Assembly: GCF_002776525.5 (NCBI RefSeq)
Contig: NW_022327642.1
Coordinates: 363,648 to 427,647, forward strand
Length of the DNA: 64,000 nt
Reading direction: 5' to 3'
Source: Piliocolobus tephrosceles
Lineage: Eukaryota > Chordata > Mammalia > Primates > Cercopithecidae
Shown here: positions 11,546 through 21,823 of the stretch, piece after piece
How positions within the stretch are numbered: the stretch's first letter is position 1
Layout: every line of letters begins with the position of its first letter
Translations under genes and position numbers: made by a program
The notes under the pieces: generated by a model
Told to the model about the DNA's origin: nothing
Databases searched by the model: none
The model's input: the letters and a program-made list of their open reading frames with translations, nothing else

Positions 11546-11917
11546 CGAACCGGGGCCTCCAGCCACTCCTGCGGATGTTCGGCGACCTACAGAGATTTGA
11601 AAACTCCCTGAGATGAAACTCCCAGAGGAAGGAGCGAGCCACCATCTTTGCTGTTTGGGTGACCCAGCAGCTCCAGCCTCAGGGCCTTGGAGAGGGGAAT
11701 CCGACCAGGTGGTGGAAACAGTACCCTAGAACGGCACAACAACCCCACAAAAATGTGGCCAGACTGCTTTTTAAGCGGGTCCTCAATCCCATTCCTCATC
11801 ACTCTGTGGAGCCTCCAAAACTGGGGTCTCTGACTACCCCAACCTGTGTTCTCGGGCTGACAGAGGCTTCAGGTCTCCTTGGGACACAACTCCCAAGAGG
11901 GGGGGCAGGCCACCCTC
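11546..11917 (+). mobile_element. L1 5'-UTR-like segment, inverted relative to its neighbour
   Basis: A GC-rich block abruptly different from the AT-rich surroundings. It has the feel of an older primate L1 promoter region in the plus sense: a 'gaaactcccagaggaagga' word, then 'ccatctttgctgtt', and later 'gggacacaactcccaa'. The overlapping open frames on both strands at 11587-11934 reflect only the low stop density of GC-rich DNA. Confidence 0.5.
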
Positions 11918-11926
11918 TTTACATTT

Positions 11927-12749
11927 CTTCATAGACAATGGCTGAACACATATGTGCACACACACATACATACACGTGCGTGTATGAATAAGCATATAGT
12001 GTATTTTATATTTAAATTTAACTGCATAGTATTTATCCTGTGCCATATTCTCAGTCATTCAGAAAGCATCTATCCTCATTTTTTTCGATATGAGCTATAA
12101 TGCTATGTAACTTAGTTTTGTTTCTTAGTACAGTTCTCATTGCTGTCTTTTTAATTTGTTCTGTTTCTTTTACACACAGAAGTCCTTTATACCTTTCTGG
12201 TTGTGACTAGTATATCCATTCCATCTTTCCAATGTGGTTATTAATTCAGTGGCTACTGTTGTGATTATTAATGGTTTTGTTAGGCCCTGGTCATCAATGT
12301 TTCCATTGTTTGAATACATACCTCAATAGAGACCTGATATTATTTTTGTGCATTTAATTTTTAATTATATCCGTCATCTCTAGTTTTACTTCTTGATCTG
12401 TTAGAAAACCAGTGTCTTCTTTTAAATATTAAGTAGGAGTCATGGAGCTTTGAATTTTCCTGACTCAGGGCAGAATCCTTTCCTTAAAATGTATAGGTTT
12501 TCCCTAATGTATGCTCTTATTCCTAAGACTTCTGTTTTGGGGACTCCTTTTGCTTTTGATGTTTTCTTTCAAATAATTGCCCTAGCTGCCAGAAACCCAT
12601 CCTCATCATCCTTTATCCCAGGTAGACAACTCATAGATTTATGATCATATGAGTCATCATTTGGTAGACAGTTAAGTTCTTATATTTCAACTGCATTTCC
12701 TGCCCTGCATTTGCTGTCTGTCAACACTGTGCCAGGTGTCTAGGTTTAA
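11927..12749. other. AT-rich sequence, no gene seen
   Basis: Apart from a short CA-rich tract near 11957-11980, with a near-palindromic 'atacacgtgcgtgtat', I see no recognised repeat. The 64-codon frame at 12450-12644 has no motif. Confidence 0.45.
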
Positions 12750-13415
12750 GTTTAGCAAATCAAAAGGCAGAGAACATAGAAAGATATCACTGATGACAAG
12801 CACATATTCATTTAGTGCAATATTCACATTTATTTTCACTCAACAACCTGAAGAAGTGAATTAAGGAGGAGAAGGAAAAGAATATGAGACACTACATCAT
12901 CAGGAGTGGTCATCCTCTCACTGCCTTTGAATCACAGATACCTTTGAATCACAACAGAAATAACAGTGAACCCCACTACCAAGATTTTCTTTTTCCTGAC
13001 TGAAAAGGGCATCGAAATAGATTTATGGTTAACATTTTACCATTTGCAGAATATCTGATCCTTCATGAGAGACAGAGAGAAATTAATGTTTGCTGCTTGA
13101 TTATCAATGACAGTAGGACGGACCAGGCTAGTGTTAAAACTTTTACTAAGGGACTAGGGGGTTTTAGGAGCCAGGCATCATAGCATAGAGCCTTATTACT
13201 GCTTTCTCAAGCTTTCTTTCCAGTGTAAACCTCTTGTTTACACCAGGTGAAAACATGTTTTTCACTTTTAAAATCTTTTTGAACATCTTCAAAAACAAGT
13301 TTTAAATAAATGTGTTTATTACATTACCTAAAAACAATGTTTTCACTTTGACAAAGTAAGGTGGAAACACTGCCAAACAAGTTGCACATTTTAGGGCACA
13401 AGGAAATGAATCATG
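12750..13415 (-). repeat. Unrecognised ~660-bp repeat, copy B
   Basis: The diverged partner of 7265-7900, same orientation. Local matches include 'aggtgaaaacatgttttt' against 'aggtaaaaacttgttttt', and 'tcttgtttaca' preceded in both by 'tttctttcca'. On the minus strand an 'aataaatgtgaatattgc' word sits near the end, equivalent to 'aataaatgttgatattg' in copy A. Family unknown; no coding potential. Confidence 0.55.
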
Positions 13416-13559
13416 CTTCATTCATTTTCATGCAAATTATGCACATTACATGTATACATATGTTTACCTACGGTAAGTAAAATAAGTGGCACACAGTTTC
13501 CTAAAGTGGTTATACCAATCTACACAGCCAACTCCGCATATGAGAGATCCAGCTGCTCC

Positions 13560-14300
13560 ATTTTCAAATGAAGACATAGTATTTTTATTTTTCAGCTTAT
13601 CAGTTACAATGGTACATGGTGATATTAAATATTTTAATTGCAATATCTTGATTACCAATAATGCTGAATATCTTCCTTTTAGGTTTATTTGTGAAGTGTT
13701 TGTTTTGATGATTTTTCTATTTGGGTTTTGCATTTGTCTGTTTTGCTCATTGATTGAGGAAGTTCTTTCAATACTGTGGATACAAACTCATTGTAATTCA
13801 GCTGTTTGTAGAATCTTTTGAAATTATTCAAGTCCTTTCAATAATTTGAGACTCGCTTTATTTCCCAGAAAAAGGACAATTTTGGTAAGTGTTTCTGTGT
13901 TCTTGTAAAAGACGTTTTCAGGGTTGTTAGTTTCAGCATTCTAGATATGCAAATTAGGTCTTGTTTTTTAATTTTGTTGTCAAATATTCTATATAATTAC
14001 TGACTTTTTATTACTTGCTCTATCAGCTAGCAAGTTTCAACATGTTACAGTCTGATACTATAATTGAGCATTTGGTATTTTATTTTCAGATCTTTTTAAT
14101 CTAATATTTTTCCATTATATTTAAAGCTTATGATTTGTATGTATATGTATGGTTCTACTTTAGTTTTCTTGTTATTCAAATATAAAAATTGTCTTCTATT
14201 GGAGTACATATACTTTCAATGTATATACTGTTATATTTGAGTTTTTGTATGCCATCTCTCATTTATTTTGTTATTTGACCCACGTATTAATAATGCCATC
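13560..14300 (-). mobile_element. Old L1M ORF2 remnant, antisense
   Basis: Antisense L1 landmarks include 'ttctatttgggttttgca' followed by 'cattgattgaggaagttct' (13714-13765) and, further on, an AT-rich block resembling the ORF2 N-terminal end. The 111-codon plus-strand frame at 13486-13821 is the antisense translation of this material and matches no protein I know. Confidence 0.48.
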
Positions 14301-14317
14301 TTCCTCTTCTTCAACTA

Positions 14318-14459
14318 AAACTCTGACATTAGTAAAACCATGTATGTCATCATATTGCTGTGAAGACTAAATGAAATAAGCATAGGGTATGTTTAGCGGA
14401 CTCTGATGCATTTAGTCTTCATCATAATATTATACATCATATTACTAATGTTAGAGTTT
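14318..14459. repeat. Imperfect inverted repeat (hairpin)
   Basis: The arm at 14318-14373 pairs with 14409-14459. 'aaactctgacattagta' and 'gaagactaaatg' find near-exact complements in 'tactaatgttagagttt' and 'catttagtcttc'. The loop is about 35 bases. The middle of the arms contains mismatches and a length difference of about five bases. It could be a small MITE or a stem of about 50 bp that arose by duplication. Confidence 0.7.
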
Positions 14460-14489
14460 CAATTGGACAAGATGAAAAAGTTCTAGAGG

Positions 14490-14615
14490 TAAATGGTGGG
14501 GATAGTTGTATAATAATCTGAATGTACTTAATGCCACAGAACTGTATGTATAATATAGTTAAAATGGTAAATTTCGTGTTAATATGTTTTACCATAATAA
14601 AAATTTGGAAGTAAG
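14490..14615 (+). mobile_element. Possible L1M 3'-UTR tail
   Basis: The run 'ctgaatgtacttaatgcca' ... 'gtaaatttcgtgttaatatg' ... 'accataataaaaattt' follows a common L1M 3'-terminal pattern that ends in an A-rich tail. It is short and diverged. Confidence 0.42.
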
Positions 14616-14889
14616 GTGAATAACTAAATAACTAGCCCAGAATCACATACCTTTTGCTGTATTAAAACTGGAATTTAATCTTATGTCTGTCTGACTCAAA
14701 AAAGTGCATATTCTTAACTTATATGGTGCACTTTGATATCATTTAAAATGGTATTTATATAAATTATAGCCCCCAATGAAATAGGTTATATTTAGAATGA
14801 TATAATTTCTACTAAAAAACTGAAAAATAGAAATATTCTGCAGAAGGAGACAATGCTGTTGTGTAATGAAAAACTACCTCAATTGCCAT

Positions 14890-15020
14890 ATAATTAAAAT
14901 CTTGACTAGATATTTGTTCTAGGGAAAAATAACTTAATTTTCCAGGGCCTCAGATTCTTGATCTATAAAAGTAGGAAAACACTTTTATTAATTACTAGTG
15001 AGATCTTATATGACAGTTAA
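14890..15020 (+). mobile_element. Possible MIR fragment
   Basis: Core-like order of 'cttgactagatatttgttc', 'aataacttaattttccagg', 'gcctcagattcttgatctat' and 'aaaagtaggaaaac' matches the central part of a MIR in the plus orientation. Divergence is high and the ends are uncertain. Confidence 0.42.
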
Positions 15021-15444
15021 ATTCAACAATTGATGGTTTATATTCACTTAAAGATATATTAACTGGAAAAGCTGACGCTAGTAGTTGATTGCTTAAATGT
15101 GTAATGATTGGTTATTGCTTTTGTACTAAATTATGTTAACTAATGTTGGGCTCAAAAAACAGTGCCCCAAATTATGACACTTTGGCTTTCTGAGTGCCTT
15201 GGATTAAAGAAAATTGAAAGGCATCTGAAATAAGCCTCAAAACCAAGGTCTTTCTACAACCTTTCCCCAGCACCCTGTATCTCTGATCTTCTTTCTTTCC
15301 CAAAGTGCTGGAAAGGATTTGCTCTGGAGTGTTCTTAACTGACTAGAGAAGCTTCATTTCAAAAGAAATGCTAGTGTCTTAAAACCCCTTCCTTAGGAAT
15401 CTCATCAAATAACCAGGAAAGTTTAAACACTAGAAAAGACGAGA

Positions 15445-15757
15445 GGCCGGGCGCGGTGGCTCAAGCCTGTAATCCCAGCACTTTGGGAGGCCGAGACGGG
15501 CGGATCACGAGGTCAGGAATTCAAGACCATCCTGGTTAACACGGTGAAACCTCGTCTCTACTCAAAAATACAAAAAGCTAGCCAGACGAGGTGGCTGGCG
15601 CCTGTAGTCCCAGCTACTCCGGAGGCTGAGGCAGGAGAATGGCGTGAACCCGGGAGGCGGAGCTTGCAGTGAGCTGAGATCCGCCACTGCACTCCAGCCC
15701 AGGCGACAGAGCGAGACTCCGTCTCAAAAAAAAAAAAAAAAGAAAAAAAAGAAAGAA
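15445..15757 (+). mobile_element. Full-length AluY-type SINE
   Basis: A complete dimeric Alu with intact 'ggccgggcgcggtggctcaa' head, GC-rich body, and an A-rich tail carrying G interruptions (15726-15757). Flanks 15432-15445 and 15758-15771 (agaaaagacgagag against agaaaagaggagag) form a TSD with one mismatch. It carries the CAAG variant seen in the other young copies here. Confidence 0.96.
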
Positions 15758-15771
15758 AGAAAAGAGGAGAG

Positions 15772-16350
15772 ACTGGGAGACATCACTATGCACAGAAAGA
15801 ATTTACACCAGTTCTTCTGAGGGCAGCTCTGAGAGATTGCCTTGAAGACTTATCTGAAGCATAGGACAATCTTTGTTCACAGTGAAGTTCCACCGTTTAC
15901 CACCACCTCCCGTAGAACTCAAAGACACAGGCTATTGTTATTTGGGTTCACTCAATTCCACCTGAGAACAATTGAATCCTGTAACTCTTCATCTTCCCTT
16001 CCCTTATAAAGATGGATATATAAGCATCTAGATCTCATTAAGTTAGTAGGTAATCATTTTCTTAAGATTCCCACGTTTATGCATATTAAATACATTTGGT
16101 ATGACTTTTTCTCCTATTAATCAGCCTTTTGTCAGGTCAACTTCAGCAAACCTTCAATAGGCAGAGAGGAAATTTTCCTCTGTCCCTACACTATACTAAA
16201 CATGTACTTGAAAGGTTCAATTTAAAAAAATAGATGGAATGCGTTTGAGATTTTTTAGATGCTAAAGGAAAGAACAGTTTTTATTTTTTATTTTTCTATA
16301 TATTCAGAAATCAAAAGTACATGTAAAAATATTGGTGGACCAAATGGAAG
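15772..16350. other. No gene or repeat recognised
   Basis: Mixed-composition DNA between the Alu and the L1. No exon, repeat family or structured element that I can support. Confidence 0.45.
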
Positions 16351-16586
16351 ATATGGCCTCAGCTCTTTATTATTATTATCATTATTATACTTTATGTTCT
16401 AGGGTACATGTGCACAATGTGCAGGTTTGTTACATATGTATACATGTGCCATGTTGATGTGCTGCACCCATTAACCTATCATTTACATTAAGTATATCTC
16501 CTAATGCTATCTCTCCCCCCTCCTCCCACCCTACAACAGGCCCCAGGGTGTATATTCCCCACCCTGTGTCCAAGAGTTCTCATTGC

Positions 16587-19334
16587 TCAGTTTCCACCTA
16601 TGAGTGAGAACATGTGGTGTTTGGTTTTCTGTCCTTGTGATAGTTTGCTCAGAATGATGGTTTCCAGCTTCATCCATGTCCCTATGAAGAACATTAACTC
16701 ATCCTTTTTTTTATGGCTGCATAGTATGCCGTGGTTATGTGTGCTGCATTTTCTTAATCCAGTCTATCACTGATAGACATTTGGGTTGGTTCCAAGTCTT
16801 TGCTATTGTGAATAGTGCCACAATAAACATCCATGTGCATGGTCTTTACAGCAGCATGATTTATAATCTTTTGCGTATATACCCAGTAATGGGATGGCTG
16901 GGTCAAATGGTATTTCTAGTTCTAGATTCTTGAGGAATTGCCACACCGTCTTCCACAATGGTTGAACTAGTTTACAGTCCCATCAACAGTGTAAAAGTGT
17001 TCCTATTTCTCCTTATCCTCACCAGCACCTGTTGTTTCCTGACTTTTGAATGATCGCCATTCTAACTGGTGTGAGATGGTATCTCATTGTGGTTTTGATT
17101 TGCATTTCTGTAATGGCAGTGATGATGAGTATTTTTTTCATTTGTCTGTTGGCTGCATAAATGTCTTCTTTTCAGAAATGTCTGTTTATATCCTTCACCC
17201 ACATTTTGATGGGGTTGTTTGATTTTTTTCTTGTAAATTTGCTTAAGTTCTTCATAGATTCTGGATATTAACCCTTTGTCAGATGGGTAGATTCTAAAAA
17301 TGTTCTCCCATTCTGTAGGTTGCCTGTTTGTTCTGATGGTTGTTTCTTTTGCTGTGCAGAAGTTCTTTAGCCTAATTAGATTCCATTTGTCTATTTTGGC
17401 TCTTGTTGCTATTGCTTTTGGTGTTTTAGTCATGAAGTCCTTGCCCGTGCCTACGTCCTGAATGGTATTGCCTAGGTTTTCTTCTAGGGTTTTTATGGTT
17501 TAAGTCTAATATTTAAGTCTTTAATCCATCTTGAATTAATTTTTGTATAAGGTGTAAGGAAGGGATCCAGTTTCAGCTTGCTACATAGAGCTAGCCAGTT
17601 TTCCCAGCACCATTTATTAAATAAGGAATCCATTCTCAATTTCTTGTTTTTATCGGGTTTATCAAAATCAGATGGTTGTAGATGTGTGGTATTATTTCTG
17701 AGGGCTCTGTTCTGTTCCATTGGTCTATATCTCTGTTTTGGTACCAGTATCATGCTGTTTTGGTTACTGTAGCCTTGTATAGTTTGAAGTCAAGTAGTGT
17801 GATGCCTCCAGCTTTGTTCTTTTGGCCTAGGATTGTCTTGGAAATGAGGACTCTTTTTTGGTTCCATATGAACTTTAAAGTAGTTTTTACCAATTCTGTG
17901 AAGAAAGTCATTGGCAGCTTGATAGGGATGGCATTAAATCTATAAATTGCTTTAGGCAGTATGGTCATTTTCATGATATTGACTCTTTGTATCCATGAGC
18001 ATGGAATGTTCTTCCATTTGTTTGTGTCCTCTTATATTTCGTTGAGCAGTGGTTTGTAGTTCTCCTTGAAGAGGTCCTTCACATCCCTTGTGAGTTGTAT
18101 TCCTGGGTATTTTATTCTCTTTGAAGCAATTGTGAATGGGAGTTCACTCATGATTTGGCTCTCTGTTTATCTGTTATTGGTGTATAGGAATGCTTGTGAT
18201 TTTTGCACATCGATATTTTATCCTGAGACTTTGCTGAAGTTGCTTATCAGCTTAACGAGATTTTGGGCTGAGATGATGGGGTTTTCTAAATATACAATGA
18301 TGCCATCTGCAAACAGGGAAAATTTGACTTCCTCTTTTCCTAATTGAATACTCTTTATTTCTTTCTCCTGCCTGATTGCCCTGACCAGAACTTCCAACAC
18401 TATGTTGAATAGGAGTGGTGAGAGAGGGCATCCCTGTCTTGTGCCAGTTTTCCAAAGGAATGCTTCCAGTTTTTGCCCCTTCAGTATGATATTGGCTGTG
18501 GGTTTGTCATAAATAGCTCCTATTATTTTGAGATACATCTCAACAATACCTAATTTATTGAGAGTTTTTAGCATGAACGGCCATTGAATTTTGTCAAAGG
18601 CCTTTTCTGCATCTATTGAGACAATCATGTGCTTTTTGTCTTTGGTTCTGTTTATAAAATGGATTATGTTTAGTGATTTGCATATGTTGAACCAGCCTTG
18701 CATCCCAGGGATGAAACCCACTTGATTGTGATGGATAAGTTTTTTAATGTACTGCTGAATTCAGTTTGCCAGTATTTTATTGAGGATTTTTGCATCAATC
18801 TTCATCAGGGATATTGGTCTAAAATTCTCTTTTTTTGTTGTGTCCCTGCCAGGCTGTGGTATCAGGATGATGCTGGCCTCATAAAATGAGTTAGGGAGGA
18901 TTCCTTCTTTTTTCTATTGATTGGAGTATTTTCAAAAGGAATGGTACCATCTCCTCTTTTTACTTCTGGTTGAATTCAGCTGCAAATCCATCTGGTCCTG
19001 GACCTGTTTTGGTTGGTAGGCTCTTAATTATTGCCTCAATTTCAGAGCCTGCCTTCGGTCTATTTCAGAGATTCAACTTCTTCCTAGTTTAGTCTTGGGA
19101 GGGTGTATGTGTCCAGGAATTTATCCATTTCTTCTAGGTTTTCTAGTCTACTTGTGTAGAGGTGTTTACAGTATTCTCTGATGGTGGTTTGTATTTCTGT
19201 GGGATCAGTGGTGATATCCCCTTTATCATTTTTTATTGTGTCTATTTGATTCTTCTCTCTTGTCTTCTTTATTAGTCTTGCTAGTGGTCTATCAATTTTG
19301 TTGATCTTTTCAAAAAAACAGCTGCTGGATTCAT

Positions 19335-19365
<31 letters not shown>

Positions 19366-20728
19366 GAGGCGGAGTCTCGCTCTGTCGCCCAGGCTGGAGT
19401 GCAGTGGCTGGATCTCAGCTCACTGCAAGCTCCGCCTCCCGGGTTCCTGCCATTCTCCTGCCTCAGCCTCCCTTGTAGCTGGGACTACAGGCGCCTGCCA
19501 CCTCGCCCGGCTAGTTTTTTGTATTTTTTAGTAGAGACAGGGTTTCACCGTGTTAGCCAGGATGGTCTCGATCTCCTGACCTCGTGATCCACCCGTCTCG
19601 GCCTCCCAAAGTGCTGGGATTACAGGCTTGAGCCACCGCGCCCGGCCTCATTGATTTTTTGAAGGGTTTTTTGTGTCTCTATCTCCTTCAGTTCTGCTCT
19701 GATCTTGGTTATTTCTTGCCTTCTGCTAGGTTTTGAATGTATTTGCTCTTTCTTCTCTAGTTCCTTTAATAGTGATATTAGAGTGTTGATTTTAGATCTT
19801 TCCTGCTTTCTCTAGTGGGCATTTAGTGCTATAAATTTCCGTCTACACACTGCTTTAAATGTGTCCCAGAGATTCTGGTATGCTGTTCCTTTGTTCTCAT
19901 TGGTTTCAAAGAACATCTTCATTTCTGCCTTCATTTTGTTATGTACCCAGTAGTCATTCAGGAGCAGGTTGTTCAGTTTCCATGTAGTTGAGCAGTTTTG
20001 AGGGAGTTTCTTAATCCTGAGTTCTAATTTGATTGCACTGTGGTCTGAGAGAGAGTTTGTTATAATTTCTGCTCTTTTACATTTGCTGAGGAGTGCTTTA
20101 CTTCCAACTATGTGGTCAATTTTGGAACAAGTGTGATGTGGTGCTGAGAAGAATGTATATTCTGTTGATACGGAGTGGAGAGTTCTGGAGATGTCTATTA
20201 GTTTCGCTTGGTGCAGAGCTGAGTTTAAGTCCTGGATATCTTTGTTAACCTTCTATCTCATTGATCTGTCTAATGTTGACAGCGGGGTGTTAGAGTCTCC
20301 CATTGTTATTCTGTGGGAGTACTACTCTCTTTATAAGTCTCTAAGGACTTGCTTTATGAATTTGGGTGCTCCTGTATTGGGTGCATATGTATTTAGGATA
20401 GTTAGCTCTTCTTGTTGAATTGATCCCTTTACCATTATGTAATGGCCTTCTTTGTCTCTCTTGATCTTTGTTGGTTTAAAGTCTGCTTTATCAGAGACTA
20501 GGATTGCAATCCCTGCTTTTTTTATTTTCCATTTGCTTGGTAGATCTTCCTCCATCCCTTTATTTTAAGCCTACGTGTGTCTCTGCATGTGAGATGGGTC
20601 TCCTGAATATAGCACACTGATGGGTCTTGATTCTTTATCCAGTTTGCCAGTCTGTGTCTTTTAATTGGAGCATTTAGTCCATTTACATTTAAGGTTAATT
20701 TTGGTATGTGTGAAATTGATCCTGTCAT
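16587..20728 (-). pseudogene. L1 ORF2 remnant (endonuclease/reverse transcriptase)
   Basis: It begins with MTGSISHIPKLTLNVNGLNA at 20728, the standard ORF2 start, and carries endonuclease-domain words such as IQETHLTC. The reverse-transcriptase part lies in the 167-codon open piece 18218-18721 (FIPGMQGWFN, SIDAEKAFDKIQ, RQGCPLSPLLFN). The catalytic motif, normally FADD in L1, reads FADG: codon 18304-18302 is GGC. C-terminal pieces lie at 17750-17974, 17493-17753 and 17062-17433. Without the Alu at 19344-19647 the span is ~3.83 kb, close to the normal 1275 codons. Several stops and frameshifts split it, so it cannot make a working enzyme. The predicted stop is near 16587. Confidence 0.93.
19344..19647 (-). 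mobile_element. AluY-type SINE nested in L1 ORF2
   Basis: A long poly(T) is followed by 'gaggcggagtctcgctc' and ends in 'gccaccgcgcccggcc', a complete antisense Alu. The direct repeat tcattgatttttt at 19331-19343 and 19648-19660 bounds it. It has the monkey CAAG variant (seen as 'caggcttgagcc'). It postdates the L1 and alone would disrupt ORF2. Plus-strand frames at 19298-19587 are Alu translations. Confidence 0.97.
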
Positions 20729-20812
20729 TATGATGTTAGCTCGTTATTTTGCTTGTTAGTTGGTTGTTAGCTACTTGTTAGTTAGTTAGTTTCTTCCTAA
20801 CATCGATGGTCT

Positions 20813-21823
20813 TTACAATTTGGCATGTTTTTTCAGTGGCTGGTACTGGTTGTTCCTTTCCATGTGTAGTGCTTCCTTCAGGAGCCCTTGTGAGGCAGGC
20901 CTGGTGGTGAGAAAATCTCTAAGCATTTGCTTGTTTGTAAAGGATTTTATTTCTCCTTCACTTATGAAGCTTAGTTTGGCTGGATATGAAATTCTGGGTT
21001 GAAAATTCTTTTCTTTAAGAATGTTAAATATTGGTCCACTCTCCTCTGGCTTGTAGCATTCCTGCTGAGACATCCGCTGTTAGTCTGATGAGCTTCCCTT
21101 TGTGGGTAACCCGACCTTTCTCTCTGCTCTTAACATTTTTTCCTTCATTTCAACTTTGGTGAATCACAATTATGTGTCTTAGAGTTGCTCTTCTCAAGGA
21201 GTATCTTTGTGGCATTCTCTGTATTTCCTGAATTTGAATGTTGGCCTGCCTTGCTAGGTTGGGGAAGTTCTCCTGGATAACATCCTGAAGAGTGTCTTCT
21301 AACTTGATTCCATTCTCTCTGTCACTTTCAGGTACACCAATCAGATGTAGATTTGGTCTTTTCACTTAGTCCCATATTTCTTGGGGGCTTTGTTCATTTC
21401 TTTTTACTCTTTTTTCTCCAAACTTCTCTTCTCACTTCATTTCACTCATTTGATCTTCAATCACTGATACCCTTTCTTCCATTTGAGTGAATTGGCTACT
21501 GAAACGTGTGCATGCATCATGTAGTTCTTGTGCCATGGTCTCCAGCTCCATCAGGTCATTTAATGTCTTCTCTACACTATTTATTCTAGTTTGTCTAACC
21601 ATTTTTCAAGGTCGTTAGCTTCTTTGTGATGCGTTCAAGTGTCCTCCTTTAACTCGGAGAAGTTTGTTATAACCAATCATCTGAAGCCTACTTCTATCAA
21701 GTCATCAAAGTCATTCTCTGTCCAGCTTTGTTCCATTGCTGGCGGGGAACTGTGTTCCTTTGGAGGACAAGAGGCACTCTGATTTTTAGAACTTTCAGCT
21801 TTTCTGCTCTGGGTTCTCCCCAT
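20813..21823 (-). pseudogene. L1 ORF1 remnant (RNA-binding chaperone)
   Basis: The start codon at 21823 lies in the usual context 'caaagatgggga' and the stop is at 20813. That gives ~337 codons, the normal ORF1p length. Recognisable pieces are the RRM region (21150-21365: RPNLHLIGVPESD, NFPNLARQANIQIQEIQR) and the C-terminal domain (20813-21073: ISYPAKLSF, SEGEIKSFTNKQMLRDF). The coiled-coil part upstream (21400-21800) is frameshifted. ORF1p normally trimerises and coats L1 RNA; this copy is interrupted. Confidence 0.92.

Larger units (their letters stand above)
11216..11917 (-). mobile_element. Rearranged primate L1 with assembly gap
   Basis: A compact composite flanked by 'tttacattt' at 11207-11215 and 11918-11926, a plausible TSD. 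From left to right it contains a poly(T) run, 28 bp of non-L1 sequence, the N gap, a second poly(T), an antisense L1 3' UTR, then a sense L1 5'-UTR-like segment. The order resembles a 5'-inverted L1 with most of the body missing and a short 3' transduction. The gap limits certainty. Confidence 0.55.

Noticed and set aside
13486..13821. 111-codon plus-strand frame
   Set aside because: Antisense of an old L1M. Hydrophobic, without a motif or a coding context.
18218..18721. 167-codon open frame with a clear reverse-transcriptase domain
   Set aside because: It is a fragment of the L1 ORF2 on the minus strand, not a host gene; the catalytic motif is mutated and the frame is broken on both sides.
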